A stretch of 64,000 nt of DNA from Moritella sp. Urea-trap-13 (lineage in GTDB: Bacteria; Pseudomonadota; Gammaproteobacteria; Enterobacterales; Moritellaceae). The stretch lies in contig NZ_PJCA01000031.1 of assembly GCF_002836355.1 (NCBI RefSeq), positions 1,426,001 to 1,490,000 on the forward strand, read 5' to 3'. The notes beneath the pieces were generated by a model. That model ran no database searches and was not told the origin of the DNA. It saw nothing but the letters and a program-made list of their open reading frames with translations. A program made the position numbers and the translations under genes. This document shows, piece after piece, positions 18,309 through 27,648 of this stretch (positions are counted from its first letter, which is position 1; each line of letters starts with the position of its first letter).

Positions 18309-19856
18309 TTACTGATAAAGCGCCCAACGCTGGGTTTGGATCGCGTCAATGGTAAAACGTAAGAGACTTTCCATTGGTCGGTCTTCTACTAACGGTTCGA
18401 AGAAGCTGCAAATGTCGTTATACATGTCTTGAACTGCAGTTGGTAAGCTGGCTAAATCTAATTCTTTACGTTCAATACGAATACGTAAACCTTGCACTGT
18501 CGCTAACAATGTCGTTGCCAACACTTGCTCGGTAAGCTGTAAAACCCGCATTGCATCACGCGACGCTATCGTGCCCATGCTCACTTTGTCTTGATTATGA
18601 CACTCGGTAGAACGTGAGAACACACTGGCAGGCATAGTTTGTTTTAATGCTTCCGCGGTGTAAGCTGACGCGCCAATCTGCATGGCTTTGAAACCGTGGT
18701 TAATATAACGACGTTCTTCACTGCTCATGGATAAGTTGGATGGCAAGCCATTACTGTATTTAGTATCAACTAACGAGGCTAACTGACGATCAGCAAGGTC
18801 GGCTAAGTTAGCCACCGCAGTTTTCATACTGTCCATTGCCATGGCGATATGACCACCGTAGAAATGCCCACCGTGCAGAACGTGCTCACCTTGACCATCA
18901 ATAATCGGGTTATCGTTAGCAGAGTTCAGCTCGTTCTCAATCATTTGACGGAACCAAGGCAATGAATCCTGTAGCACGCCAATCACGTGTGGTGCACAAC
19001 GGATCGAGTAACGGTCTTGTAAACGGTCAGCATTACGCGGATGTTCTGCGTGGTTTAAATCATTACGGATCCACGTGGCCACTTGTTGCTGGCCTGGATG
19101 CGGTTTTACCGAGAATAAGATCTCATCGAAATGATGGCTATTACCTTGAATAGACAGGCTCGCCATGGCGGTAATACGCGCCGCCAGTTTAGTTGCATAA
19201 TTAGCACGATCAAACGCCAAACAAGCAATAGCTGTCATTACCGCAGTGCCATTCATGATTGCTAAACCTTCTTTAGGTCGCAATACCAATGGGGTTAAAC
19301 CCAGTTCGCGCATCACTTCACCACTGTTGCGGATCTGATCTTGGTAATAGACATCGCGCTCGCCAATTAATGCGCCTGCGACATAAGAAAGTGGAGTTAA
19401 ATCACCACTTGCGCCTACCGAGCCTTCTTGTGGGATCGCAGGGATAATGTCGTGTTCTAAGTAGGCAGCCAATAAATGCAGCATTTCCCAGCTTACGCCA
19501 GAGTAACCTTGTGCTAATGAAGTAAGACGTGTCGCTAACACAGCACGGCCTTCGGCAACACTAAACAACTGGCCTAAACCGCAACCGTGAAAACGGGTAA
19601 GATGTAATGGCAGTTCATGGACTAAATTAAGCGGTACTTTGACTGTAACTGAATCGCCATAACCCGTCGTTACGCCATAAATAACCCCGTCTTCTTTTAA
19701 TAAACTGTCTAAGAAGGCCAGTGCTGAATCAATCTTATTGGTTAATTCTGGTGCATTACTAATACTGACATGCTTTTCTTGCTTTGCGATTGCAACGATA
19801 TCTTCAATTGTTAAACGTGATTCGCCAAACTTAATTGTTTCTTTCATGTTAGCCAC
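18309..19856 (-). CDS. Aromatic amino acid ammonia-lyase (HutH/TAL/PAL family)
   Basis: A 515-residue MIO enzyme. Ala149-Ser150-Gly151 in SVGASGDLTP form the MIO cofactor, and Tyr60 in VIYGVTTGYG is the catalytic base. The numbering coincides with Rhodobacter tyrosine ammonia-lyase. The substrate-selectivity pair is Phe89-His90 (TRFHGCG), against His-Leu in tyrosine lyases and Ser-His in histidine lyases, as I recall them. Placed inside the APE operon, it likely makes the aryl starter acid: coumarate from tyrosine or, given Phe89, cinnamate from phenylalanine. E. coli APE clusters lack this gene, while several marine ones have it. The gene ends 1 bp from the acyltransferase gene. Confidence 0.85.
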   Translation of the reverse strand: MANMKETIKFGESRLTIEDIVAIAKQEKHVSISNAPELTNKIDSALAFLDSLLKEDGVIYGVTTGYGDSVTVKVPLNLVHELPLHLTRFHGCGLGQLFSVAEGRAVLATRLTSLAQGYSGVSWEMLHLLAAYLEHDIIPAIPQEGSVGASGDLTPLSYVAGALIGERDVYYQDQIRNSGEVMRELGLTPLVLRPKEGLAIMNGTAVMTAIACLAFDRANYATKLAARITAMASLSIQGNSHHFDEILFSVKPHPGQQQVATWIRNDLNHAEHPRNADRLQDRYSIRCAPHVIGVLQDSLPWFRQMIENELNSANDNPIIDGQGEHVLHGGHFYGGHIAMAMDSMKTAVANLADLADRQLASLVDTKYSNGLPSNLSMSSEERRYINHGFKAMQIGASAYTAEALKQTMPASVFSRSTECHNQDKVSMGTIASRDAMRVLQLTEQVLATTLLATVQGLRIRIERKELDLASLPTAVQDMYNDICSFFEPLVEDRPMESLLRFTIDAIQTQRWALYQ

Positions 19857-20813
19857 TTACTTCTCCAAACTGTGCTTACGGTCGACTTTATGGTCTTCTT
19901 GCCAAAAATCAAAAAAGTTAAACCATTGATACGGGTATTGCAGGCAAAAGTGTTCTAACCTTTGTGCATATTGATTAATTAACTCGCCAATCTCGGCTTG
20001 TCTGGTTTTACGGGCAAACTTTAATTGGTCTGCTACATGTTCGAAAATCAGATTATATTTTTCACCGTCTTTTAAACAAAACAGGTAATACACCGGACAT
20101 TCTAGCAATGACGCTAAAATAAATGGCCCTTGTGAGAACGGTGCTTGCTGACCCAAAAAGTCGGCATAAACCACTCGACCAGGGCTTGTGGTGCTGGTTC
20201 TATCACCAACAATAACCACTTTCTCACCCGCTTCAACACGCTGTTTTAACAAAATAGCCAGATCAACACCGACGTCTTTTACTTGAATAAAATTGACGTT
20301 CACATTGGGGTTAATCTTTTGCATTATTTTATTAAATTCAACCGCGTGATGGGTAAACACCAGGACATTAATACGGCTCTTGTATTTACCGACACTTAAG
20401 GTCCGGCATACTTCTAAGTTACCTAGGTGCGAGCCAATAAATACCGCGCCCTGCTCTTCTTCAAGTAGTTTTTTAAATTTATCATCATAATTATAATTAA
20501 CTTGATCCATGGTGATCTTGCCAGTCCAAGCGTCGATCTTATCAAATGCACCTTGCGCAAACGTATAAAAATGCTTGATGCCTTCGCGATGACCCGGTCG
20601 TTTAGCCCAACCTTTACGCTCAGCAATTTTTGCTAAATAATTTAATGATGCTTTTTTGCTTTCACCACCAGTGAAATACAAATACACGATCACCGGATAC
20701 AGAATAATAGATAAACCTCTGCGGCCGAAAATAGCATAACAAAAAAGCAGGATTTTCATGCCCAGAAACGTACCGCGCTCCTGCATTTTTGACCAATGAA
20801 CTGTGGTTGTCAT
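19857..20813 (-). CDS. LPLAT-family acyltransferase (ApeJ C-terminal half as a separate gene)
   Basis: A 318-residue lysophospholipid-acyltransferase-type protein of the HtrB/LpxL group. It has the HxxxxE-like segment GSHLGNLEVCR, then VIVGDRTS and a hydrophobic N-terminal segment. In E. coli APE clusters this domain is fused to a GT2 domain in ApeJ. Here it is separate, 29 bp after the glycosyltransferase gene, with AGGAA before its ATG. The two probably act in turn on the lipid or glycan part of the APE anchor (inference). Confidence 0.82.
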   Translation of the reverse strand: MTTTVHWSKMQERGTFLGMKILLFCYAIFGRRGLSIILYPVIVYLYFTGGESKKASLNYLAKIAERKGWAKRPGHREGIKHFYTFAQGAFDKIDAWTGKITMDQVNYNYDDKFKKLLEEEQGAVFIGSHLGNLEVCRTLSVGKYKSRINVLVFTHHAVEFNKIMQKINPNVNVNFIQVKDVGVDLAILLKQRVEAGEKVVIVGDRTSTTSPGRVVYADFLGQQAPFSQGPFILASLLECPVYYLFCLKDGEKYNLIFEHVADQLKFARKTRQAEIGELINQYAQRLEHFCLQYPYQWFNFFDFWQEDHKVDRKHSLEK

Positions 20814-20821
20814 ATTGTGCT

Positions 20822-20857
20822 TGTTCCTAATAATGCCCTAAATTACGCCCTTAATTT
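20822..20857. repeat. 3 x 12-nt tandem repeat bridging the GT2 stop and the next start
   Basis: Minus-strand units AAATTAAGGGCG, TAATTTAGGGCA and TTATTAGGAACA. The GT2 stop (20843-20845) is in the middle unit. The third unit supplies the AGGAA ribosome binding site of the acyltransferase gene. Confidence 0.65.
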
Positions 20858-21580
20858 ACGACATAATAACTGCGGTAAGCGTTTCAACATGCCGAATACT
20901 AAGCGTGTGTGCATCCATGAGATCGCCACGTTGTCTTCCCATAAGCGGAAATGTGACACACCATGTTCAGGATAATTCACTTTAGTCGGTAAGAAGGTGG
21001 TTGTTACGCCATCCCAATATAACCGCACCATAATTTCGGTATCAAACGCCATGTATTCACCAATACTGTGGTGCTTAGCCAATAAACCTAACGTTTCGGC
21101 TAATGGGTACACGCGAAAACCACACATGGTATCTTTGATATCAAACGATAACGTTTCGATCCACACCCAAACATGGGTGAAGTAACGGGCGTAATAACGG
21201 TGTTTGGGTACTGACTCATTATAAATAGGCTGGCCACTAATTAACTGATGAGGCTGTGCCTGCGATAATGCCACCAGCTTAGTGATATCAGTAATATCAT
21301 GTTGACCGTCGGCATCGACTTGGAGCGCGTGGCTAAAGCCCATACCATTGGCGTATTTCAACCCTGTCTGTACCGCTGCACCTTTGCCCTGATTATGACT
21401 ATGATTGACCAGCGTGACATAATCGTACTTATCCGCCAAAGTTTGCATAAATGCGGCGCTGTCAGCATCACTGCCATCATTAACCATGATCACAGGTAAG
21501 TTATATGCAGCTAAATCGCCTAACAGCTTATCAATCACCACTGTGTGATTATAATTCGGAATGACAATACAATAACTCAC
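20843..21580 (-). CDS. Family 2 glycosyltransferase (ApeJ N-terminal half as a separate gene)
   Basis: A 245-residue GT2 enzyme. It has IPNYNHT and VNDGSDADS nucleotide-binding strands, QVDADGQHD with the metal-binding DxD, and FLPTKVNYPEHGVSHF near the C-terminus, a pattern of dolichol-phosphate-mannose-synthase-like enzymes. It likely glycosylates or modifies the carrier that anchors the polyene; the donor is unknown. It overlaps apeI by 4 bp. Its stop lies within a 12-nt tandem repeat. Confidence 0.85.
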   Translation of the reverse strand: MSYCIVIPNYNHTVVIDKLLGDLAAYNLPVIMVNDGSDADSAAFMQTLADKYDYVTLVNHSHNQGKGAAVQTGLKYANGMGFSHALQVDADGQHDITDITKLVALSQAQPHQLISGQPIYNESVPKHRYYARYFTHVWVWIETLSFDIKDTMCGFRVYPLAETLGLLAKHHSIGEYMAFDTEIMVRLYWDGVTTTFLPTKVNYPEHGVSHFRLWEDNVAISWMHTRLVFGMLKRLPQLLCRKLRA

Positions 21581-22017
21581 ACCTCACCCGCCTTACTGCC
21601 TGCTGATATATTAATTGACTCAGCTGCGGCAAAAATAAGGCGGCCGGATGAATGCGATTTCACATCACCATTTGCCATTGTCGACTGATAACTGAATAGC
21701 ACTTTCTCGGTGGATTTCTTAGTCAGTGTAAGCACGACTTCATGACCCGGTAAGATCATTTCCTGAAACTTAAGCACTTGTATACCCATCACATCCGTTG
21801 GGGCAATGTCTAAATATTGTTGTGCTAATTCGGCCGCCCAGTGCAGTTGTACCACACCCGCTAAGATTGGCGCTTGATCGAAGTGACCTTTAAAATAGTC
21901 CAAGTCGGTGGGGATATGCAAAGTCAATATAGCACTGTCTTCACTAAGCCCTTTATTCAACCCAGTATTCAGCACTTTACTCAAGATAGTTGCATTCACT
22001 TTTACTAATTCAGTCAA
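21577..22017 (-). CDS. apeI: APE dehydratase ApeI
   Basis: A 146-residue hotdog-fold FabA/FabZ-like dehydratase. FKGHFDQAPILAGVVQLHWA matches the GHFxxxPxxPGV active-site region, with His in GHF. It acts on beta-hydroxyacyl-ACP during polyene elongation, in parallel with ApeP. It overlaps apeH by 8 bp and the GT2 gene by 4 bp. Confidence 0.86.
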   Translation of the reverse strand: MTELVKVNATILSKVLNTGLNKGLSEDSAILTLHIPTDLDYFKGHFDQAPILAGVVQLHWAAELAQQYLDIAPTDVMGIQVLKFQEMILPGHEVVLTLTKKSTEKVLFSYQSTMANGDVKSHSSGRLIFAAAESINISAGSKAGEV

Positions 22018-23452
22018 ACAATTTCTCCAATTCTTTAATCACTAATTTACCTTGAGAATTAAACGGCATAAGTACTGGATAGCGCCATTTCTTAGGTAAA
22101 CAGATACGTTCAAATTCACCGAGTAAATGCTGCTTCAAACTGTCATTTAATGATTTTTTACTTTGTTGCTGCAGCAATGCTTGCCCAGCTTCGGTCAATT
22201 CAATAACCGCGGCTAATACTTGTTTTTTCTCGCCATCAAGGACTATCACTCGCACTTCATTAACATATTCATGTTGCTGTAAACAACGTTCCATATGGTC
22301 GAGGTTAATGCGTTTTTCTTCGTGTTTAATGGTGCGATCAGCGCGGCCTAACATGGCAAAGTGTTGTTCATCAATACGCTCGACGCGATCTTCGGTAACG
22401 TAATCATCACCCGCAATATACGGTGATGTTAATACCAGTTGTGCCGTTTCAGCCATCACTCGATAACTGATATCAGGGAAAACACGCCACGCACTTGGGC
22501 TTGACTCATGGCACTGTCGCCAGGCGATACCGCCGGTTTCAGTACTACCAAACACTTCGATTGGCGCTTGTCCTAACTGACTAAATAAGTCTTGCGCTAC
22601 TGCAAACGGTAAGGGCCCGCCGGAACTAAACACACCTTGTAATTGGGCTTTATTCGCCATTAATACATTGTCTAAGCTCAAGCGTTTTAGATGCGCAGGA
22701 CTAGAGATTAATAACGCCGTTTGACTGTCGTCGAGGTTCAATTCTTTATTTAATTCTTTATTAAGAGTGGCGGCTAAAAGCTGACTAATATGTTCTGGGT
22801 ATTCAAAGGTATCATTGACAATGGCCAAGCCAGATTTCAACGGCAAAAACAGTTTAAATAACAACCCGTAGATATGCTGATGAGAAACGGTACTGACGAG
22901 TAACTGCGTGGCGTCTAAGCGAGCAGTGAAGGTTTTAATCAGTACATCAACCTCGCAGTTAAGTTGACTAAACTGTTTCACAATCGGTTTATGCTGCCCT
23001 GTCGAGCCCGAGGTAAAAAAAGTGATTTGACAGTCTAATGGCGTAAACAGATCTGCTCGATTATTTAATGCTGCAATTTGTTCATCAATAGCATCAAGCT
23101 GAGCGCTACTATTTGAGTTAATTAAAGGCGTGTCGATTAATCCGATATTAATCGCAGCAAGCCCATCAACGCTGATATCGCCTAACGTAGCCTGACATTG
23201 CGGCGCGATATGCATGAGCGTTTGCTGCTGTGCATTCGGTGGCATAACAATGTGGCGACCTTCGAGTGCCAGCGCAAAAAAGCCCACCGCAAACTGATAA
23301 CTTGATTGATGAAACAGCAATACACTGTCAGCATCACTTTGCGCTATACCCCAGCGAGCATGGCTAATGTCAGCACTGAACTGCTTAAAACTAATTGCCA
23401 GGTCATTGATATGAAAACAAATGTCACGCTGATTTAACGCTGCTTTAGTCAT
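22010..23452 (-). CDS. apeH: APE acyl/aryl-ACP ligase ApeH
   Basis: A 480-residue AMP-forming ligase. The P-loop-like FTSGSTGQHKP, the EVFGSTETGGIAWR acid-binding loop and the hinge region AMLGRADRTIKHEEKRI are all visible. It activates the aryl starter acid with ATP and loads it on ApeE or ApeF. An in-frame 12-nt duplication (22739-22762) gives NKELNKEL in a surface loop. It overlaps apeG by 8 bp and apeI by 8 bp. Confidence 0.88.
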   Translation of the reverse strand: MTKAALNQRDICFHINDLAISFKQFSADISHARWGIAQSDADSVLLFHQSSYQFAVGFFALALEGRHIVMPPNAQQQTLMHIAPQCQATLGDISVDGLAAINIGLIDTPLINSNSSAQLDAIDEQIAALNNRADLFTPLDCQITFFTSGSTGQHKPIVKQFSQLNCEVDVLIKTFTARLDATQLLVSTVSHQHIYGLLFKLFLPLKSGLAIVNDTFEYPEHISQLLAATLNKELNKELNLDDSQTALLISSPAHLKRLSLDNVLMANKAQLQGVFSSGGPLPFAVAQDLFSQLGQAPIEVFGSTETGGIAWRQCHESSPSAWRVFPDISYRVMAETAQLVLTSPYIAGDDYVTEDRVERIDEQHFAMLGRADRTIKHEEKRINLDHMERCLQQHEYVNEVRVIVLDGEKKQVLAAVIELTEAGQALLQQQSKKSLNDSLKQHLLGEFERICLPKKWRYPVLMPFNSQGKLVIKELEKLFD

Positions 23453-24038
23453 TACTTACACTTTCCTTTCGACGTTGCACATCTCTTCGTTGTATAAACA
23501 AGCGCACGATAAACTCAATACCAGCTAAACTGCCAATCAAAATGTAAGCGATAAAACCGTTATACAGTGTCCACACTTTAAAGCTGCTATACAGCGCGGT
23601 ATACAATGAAATACTGGCGTTAATGATGAAAAAACCACACCACACCAAGGTTACTTTACGGATATAACTTAATGCATGATCAGGTAAGTTGGGATCTTGT
23701 AAACGCGCAAAAGTTTCAATCACAGTCGGTGGTTTCAGGTAGGAGTAAGCAAATACCGCGAGCATGGCAAAGTTAACCATCAACGGATATAACTTAAAAC
23801 CAATAGCAGAGTCCATGAATAGCGAGGTAACAATCGCTAAGCCGCCCAATGCTGTTGCAGGCAGTAACCAGGGCATTTTATTTAATACCCCACGCAGCAT
23901 CACTAAGCGCGACAGTAACAAGACTAATAAACCCAGCGCAAGCCAAAAAGGACTCACATAATTGAGCCCTAAATAAACCGCAAAGGGATACAGCAATAAG
24001 CATAATCCGAGCAGTACAGTAACGAGTTTCTTCAACAT
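23445..24038 (-). CDS. apeG: APE inner-membrane protein ApeG
   Basis: A 197-residue protein with about six membrane helices (for example LVTVLLGLCLLLYPFAVYLGL and FIAYILIGSLAGIEFIVRLF) and an Arg-rich C-terminus, matching the COG4648-type protein at this position in APE clusters. Its role is not established; it may gather the cytoplasmic enzymes at the membrane. It lies 31 bp after apeF and overlaps apeH. Confidence 0.8.
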   Translation of the reverse strand: MLKKLVTVLLGLCLLLYPFAVYLGLNYVSPFWLALGLLVLLLSRLVMLRGVLNKMPWLLPATALGGLAIVTSLFMDSAIGFKLYPLMVNFAMLAVFAYSYLKPPTVIETFARLQDPNLPDHALSYIRKVTLVWCGFFIINASISLYTALYSSFKVWTLYNGFIAYILIGSLAGIEFIVRLFIQRRDVQRRKESVSND

Positions 24039-24069
24039 ATAATGTTGCTATACACTAAGCAGACCGCGA

Positions 24070-24321
24070 TTATTTCGCTGTCGTTAGTTTTTCAATTTCG
24101 TTAACCACGTCTTCTACTGTACGTACTAATTTGAACACTTCAGGTTCAATTTTTTCATTAGTAATATCACGCAGTTTAATCACTAGATCAATCGCATCGA
24201 TGCTGTCTAAGTCTAAATCTGTGTAAAGATTTGCACTCATATTAATGTCGTCGGCTTCGATTTCAAATTCTTCAACTAAGATATCGGCTAATGTTTGGTA
24301 GATATGTTCTCTGGTTTGCAT
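24070..24321 (-). CDS. apeF: APE acyl carrier protein ApeF
   Basis: An 83-residue acyl carrier protein. DLDLDSIDAIDLV contains the DSxD serine that carries 4'-phosphopantetheine. The protein is very acidic, as usual for ACPs. It is the second of two adjacent carriers; in APE systems they hold the starter and the growing chain. It lies 13 bp after apeE. Confidence 0.92.
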   Translation of the reverse strand: MQTREHIYQTLADILVEEFEIEADDINMSANLYTDLDLDSIDAIDLVIKLRDITNEKIEPEVFKLVRTVEDVVNEIEKLTTAK

Positions 24322-24334
24322 GGAAAATCCTTAA

Positions 24335-24598
24335 TTAAGCCGCGGTGCGATTCTGAGTAATAAATGCACTTAATGCATTAATCGATGAAAAATGTTGTTT
24401 GATTTCTTCTGAATTTGCATCGATTTTGATGTTGTAATGTTTTTTCAGGATCAAGCCTAACTCAAGTGCATCGATACTGTCTAAACCTAAACCTTCAACG
24501 AATAATGCATCCGCGTCATTGATATCTTCTACGGTAATATCTTCAAGGTCTAACTCAGCAATGATAAGCTGTTTAAGCTCAGTTTTTAATTCAGTCAT
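24335..24598 (-). CDS. apeE: APE acyl carrier protein ApeE
   Basis: An 87-residue acyl carrier protein with GLGLDSIDALELG, the modified Ser being in DSID. I start at ATG 24598, which has AGGAA 10 nt upstream and overlaps the apeD stop by 8 bp. The longer frame to 24637 lies inside apeD. Its partner carrier ApeF follows. Confidence 0.92.
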   Translation of the reverse strand: MTELKTELKQLIIAELDLEDITVEDINDADALFVEGLGLDSIDALELGLILKKHYNIKIDANSEEIKQHFSSINALSAFITQNRTAA

Positions 24599-25385
24599 GG
24601 GATTGTAGTTCCTGTTTAAAATAACATTCAAGTTCACGACAATAATGGCGAACTTGCTTACTCATCGGTATTTCGTCGGCAATTGCAATTGCGGGAACGT
24701 CGCGCGTCAATTGCAGTATGAATTTAGCTTTTTGACTTGGAATTTGATACCAAGACTCTGCTTTAGTTAATGTACTTGGTGTCACCTTGATAATGACAGT
24801 GGTAATTGGTACTTGGCAACGTAAGGCGATATTGGCAGCCCCGCGTTGGAATGCCAATGCTTGCCCCGGAACAGTACGTGTCCCTTCTGGAAACACAATC
24901 AGGTTATTACCTTGCGCTAACGACAATTTACACGCTGCAAGCAAGGCTTCTGGATCAGCGTTACTGATATACCCGGCATTTTTGATCACCCCACGAATAA
25001 ACGGATTGCGGAATAAATGCGCTTTCACCACACAGTCTGCATTCGGTAACATAGAAAGCAAAACCACCACATCAATCAACGACGGGTGATTGGCAAGAAT
25101 GAGTTGCCCTTGTAACTGCGCCAGTTCAACGCGATCACGCAAATCAAATTCGAAGATCCGAGTAAATGCCATAGTGGCAATAAAAAAACGAAAACTATAA
25201 TGTACGGTTTTACGCGCGGCACGTTTTTGCGCTTGCTCGCCACGAATACACAATTTCTGTAGCGGAAATACCAATACCGTCAGTATCAGTCCACCCACAC
25301 CAAACAAGCTAAAGCACAGGGCAGTAGCAAATAACCGCCAAAGGTAGTTAACTGCCTTAAATAAATAGTTAAGCGCCTTAAACAT
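24591..25385 (-). CDS. apeD: APE acyltransferase ApeD
   Basis: A 264-residue 1-acylglycerol-3-phosphate-acyltransferase-like protein. It has an N-terminal membrane helix, the NHPSLID (HxxxxD) catalytic box and the FPEGTR box. It is thought to transfer the polyene acyl chain to its lipid or glycan anchor. It overlaps apeC by 8 bp and apeE by 8 bp. Confidence 0.86.
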   Translation of the reverse strand: MFKALNYLFKAVNYLWRLFATALCFSLFGVGGLILTVLVFPLQKLCIRGEQAQKRAARKTVHYSFRFFIATMAFTRIFEFDLRDRVELAQLQGQLILANHPSLIDVVVLLSMLPNADCVVKAHLFRNPFIRGVIKNAGYISNADPEALLAACKLSLAQGNNLIVFPEGTRTVPGQALAFQRGAANIALRCQVPITTVIIKVTPSTLTKAESWYQIPSQKAKFILQLTRDVPAIAIADEIPMSKQVRHYCRELECYFKQELQSHD

Positions 25386-26190
25386 CCGTCATTCCAGTGA
25401 TTAACTCACAAGTCCAAGCATGACGATCAGAGCGAAACTGTAACGGCTGTAATGATGGCAACGCTGAATTTTCTGTCGCATCAAACCAGTGCATAAAGCA
25501 TAACGCTGCAGGTAAGTTTAATTCTGTAGTGTCTTGCTTATCAGTTTCAATGCAGGCGTTAAAATCAACCTCAATACTGGCGATTGTCGCTGGCGTAGAT
25601 GTTGACGTAACCACCATAGCCACGGCGTGATCGACTTGCTGCTCATCTGCAAACTGTAAATACAATTCAGGTAGTACCCGATCGACATGGACGATAAGTA
25701 GCTTATTAGAACGCCCTGATTTTAACCGTGCATACGCATCAACCAAGGCATAAAAGAAGCTGTCTTTACCGGCAGAAATGGCATTGATGGCTTGCTTGTT
25801 TTGCTTAAGAATACTGTATAACCCTGGTACCGCGTTATGTACAGATGTACTAAATGCAGTTGGGGAAATGTCTTGGTCTGCGGTTAATTCTGTTAATAGT
25901 TCAGCGGTTTTATGCAAATCACCATGACGACTGGAAAACACAATATCAATTTGTGCAGCCTGTTCTGGTGTTTCAGACTGTGATGTTTCAGACTGTGATA
26001 TTTCAGCTAATGTAGAAGGTGCAGAGAGCGCATTTTCAGCTGCATACAAGGCAATCTTGGCGAACGGACTTAAACGACGACGTTGCATCGCAGGTACAAA
26101 CTCCAATTTAGGCCAAGCAGGTATATTTACTTTATTATTGTCAGCGTCGAAAGTTGACCACGAGCTAATACTTTCTAGATGTAACTGCAA
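25378..26190 (-). CDS. apeC: APE chain-length-factor-like ketosynthase ApeC
   Basis: A 270-residue protein of the short ketosynthase type (PF13723-like). SPFAKIALYAAENAL and STSVHNAVPGLYSI resemble the N-terminal KS half. The expected active Cys is absent: the loop reads AISAGKDSFF, so it cannot condense alone. This fits its role as the partner of ApeO. A perfect 15-nt duplication (25970-25984, 25985-25999) gives SQSET twice. It overlaps apeD. Confidence 0.85.
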   Translation of the reverse strand: MQLHLESISSWSTFDADNNKVNIPAWPKLEFVPAMQRRRLSPFAKIALYAAENALSAPSTLAEISQSETSQSETPEQAAQIDIVFSSRHGDLHKTAELLTELTADQDISPTAFSTSVHNAVPGLYSILKQNKQAINAISAGKDSFFYALVDAYARLKSGRSNKLLIVHVDRVLPELYLQFADEQQVDHAVAMVVTSTSTPATIASIEVDFNACIETDKQDTTELNLPAALCFMHWFDATENSALPSLQPLQFRSDRHAWTCELITGMTDV

Positions 26191-26416
26191 TGGTTTCTCC
26201 TTAAACTAAAATGGCGACAATAAATATGCCGCCATAATAATTAATCATCAGTAACAAATCAATAACTAAATAGTAATAACAATATCTATCAATAACTTAG
26301 GGGAGTTGCTTTATTCTATTTTATAACATAACCATGGCTATTTGATTGTAATCCCAGCAATTCATAACGCTTACTTTCGCTTACAAAATATCTCATTGAT
26401 TTACTTTTTATTATCA

Positions 26417-27487
26417 CTATTTCTTCTTACAGGCTAACAGCGTATGTCCGAGACCGAGATCATCGGTATCTTGATCAACATACAAGCCCGCTTCTTGGAT
26501 CAAACGCATCATGTCTTTTGAATGATACATACGACTATTACCATTGGCCATAGCCGTAAAGTAGATAGATGTCGCATTGACACAATAAGCACCTGCCTCA
26601 TAAGGTTGTCTGTCCCAGTATGTTTCTAAGATATACAAACGGCTATCGGTCGTCATGACATCTGCAGCGCGTTTTAGAATGCTTAAAATTTCACTTTTAC
26701 TAAAACAATCTAAGAATTGGCTCATCCAGATGGTATCTGCGCCAGCAAAGAAAGTACGGTTTTCATCAAGTAAATCGGTTTCATGACCGTGGACACGATC
26801 TGCTACACCTGCGGCTTTGGCATTTGCCAGTGCCACATTAAGTTGCCCCGGTAGATCCATAATAGTGACGTTAATGTCAGCATCATGCTTGGTACAGGCT
26901 AATGACCATTTACCGGTATTACCGCCCACATCTAAAATGTGCTTTGGATTATGTTCGAACAATAATGCTAATACTTCAGGAAAGGCATGATCGGAATAAT
27001 AATGATCAAATTCAAACCAACTGCGTTTTGCTTCTTCTGGTAATTGGCTTAAACCTGGATAAATGGTTTGCCAATCACCGAATACTTTCAGCCCTTCTGG
27101 TTTACCAGTCTCAATGGCTTTATCTAAATCAAATAAACCTTGATAGCAAACATGATGGGTAAAATCGAGATTCTTTAATGCCATGTCATCATTTAACAAA
27201 AAGTAACCCACTTTATCTAAGATGAAGTTGTCTTCTTGTTGCCACACTAGCCCCATGCTAAGTCCCATATCAAGTAATACACTAATACCGTATTCACTGG
27301 TATCTAACTGCTGAGTCAGCGTTGTTAAACTAACACCTTGCTTGCCAGCTTCGTCTACGGCTTTTAAAATACCAAACTTTAGTAGGCAACGTGCTACTTG
27401 AAATGCAACGGGTGAAAAGGCAATTTTTTGTGCTTCAAACTTTGCATTAAACGCTGACATCTCAGCAGGTTTATCATAAAAAGCCAT
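26417..27487 (-). CDS. apeB: APE SAM-dependent methyltransferase ApeB
   Basis: A 356-residue class I methyltransferase of the plant/fungal O-methyltransferase type. A winged-helix dimerisation region (about 15-100) precedes the SAM-binding motif ILDVGGNTGKWS. It probably methylates the aryl head group. ATG 27487 has GGAGTAATA before it; the longer frame to 27517 is not used. It opens the operon, with a 226-bp gap before apeC, and the promoter is expected in 27488-27580. Confidence 0.83.
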   Translation of the reverse strand: MAFYDKPAEMSAFNAKFEAQKIAFSPVAFQVARCLLKFGILKAVDEAGKQGVSLTTLTQQLDTSEYGISVLLDMGLSMGLVWQQEDNFILDKVGYFLLNDDMALKNLDFTHHVCYQGLFDLDKAIETGKPEGLKVFGDWQTIYPGLSQLPEEAKRSWFEFDHYYSDHAFPEVLALLFEHNPKHILDVGGNTGKWSLACTKHDADINVTIMDLPGQLNVALANAKAAGVADRVHGHETDLLDENRTFFAGADTIWMSQFLDCFSKSEILSILKRAADVMTTDSRLYILETYWDRQPYEAGAYCVNATSIYFTAMANGNSRMYHSKDMMRLIQEAGLYVDQDTDDLGLGHTLLACKKK

Positions 27488-27585
27488 TATTACTCCATGG
27501 ATGAACGGGTTCGGCACGCTAATATAGGGAGAGGATTCTAATCTAAATCACTGATATTTTCCTTGTTAAGATCATTTTTTATTGA

Positions 27586-27623
27586 ATAAAAAAAGAGAGG
27601 ATTACAAAAATTGTAATCCTCTC
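27586..27623 (-). terminator. Strong terminator of the PQQ-propeller gene
   Basis: GAGAGGATTACAA (27595-27607) pairs perfectly with TTGTAATCCTCTC (27611-27623) over 13 bp. On the minus strand a T-run follows. It isolates the PQQ gene from the APE operon. Confidence 0.87.
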
Positions 27624-27648
27624 TCATTAATTAATACTTAGCGGTTTA

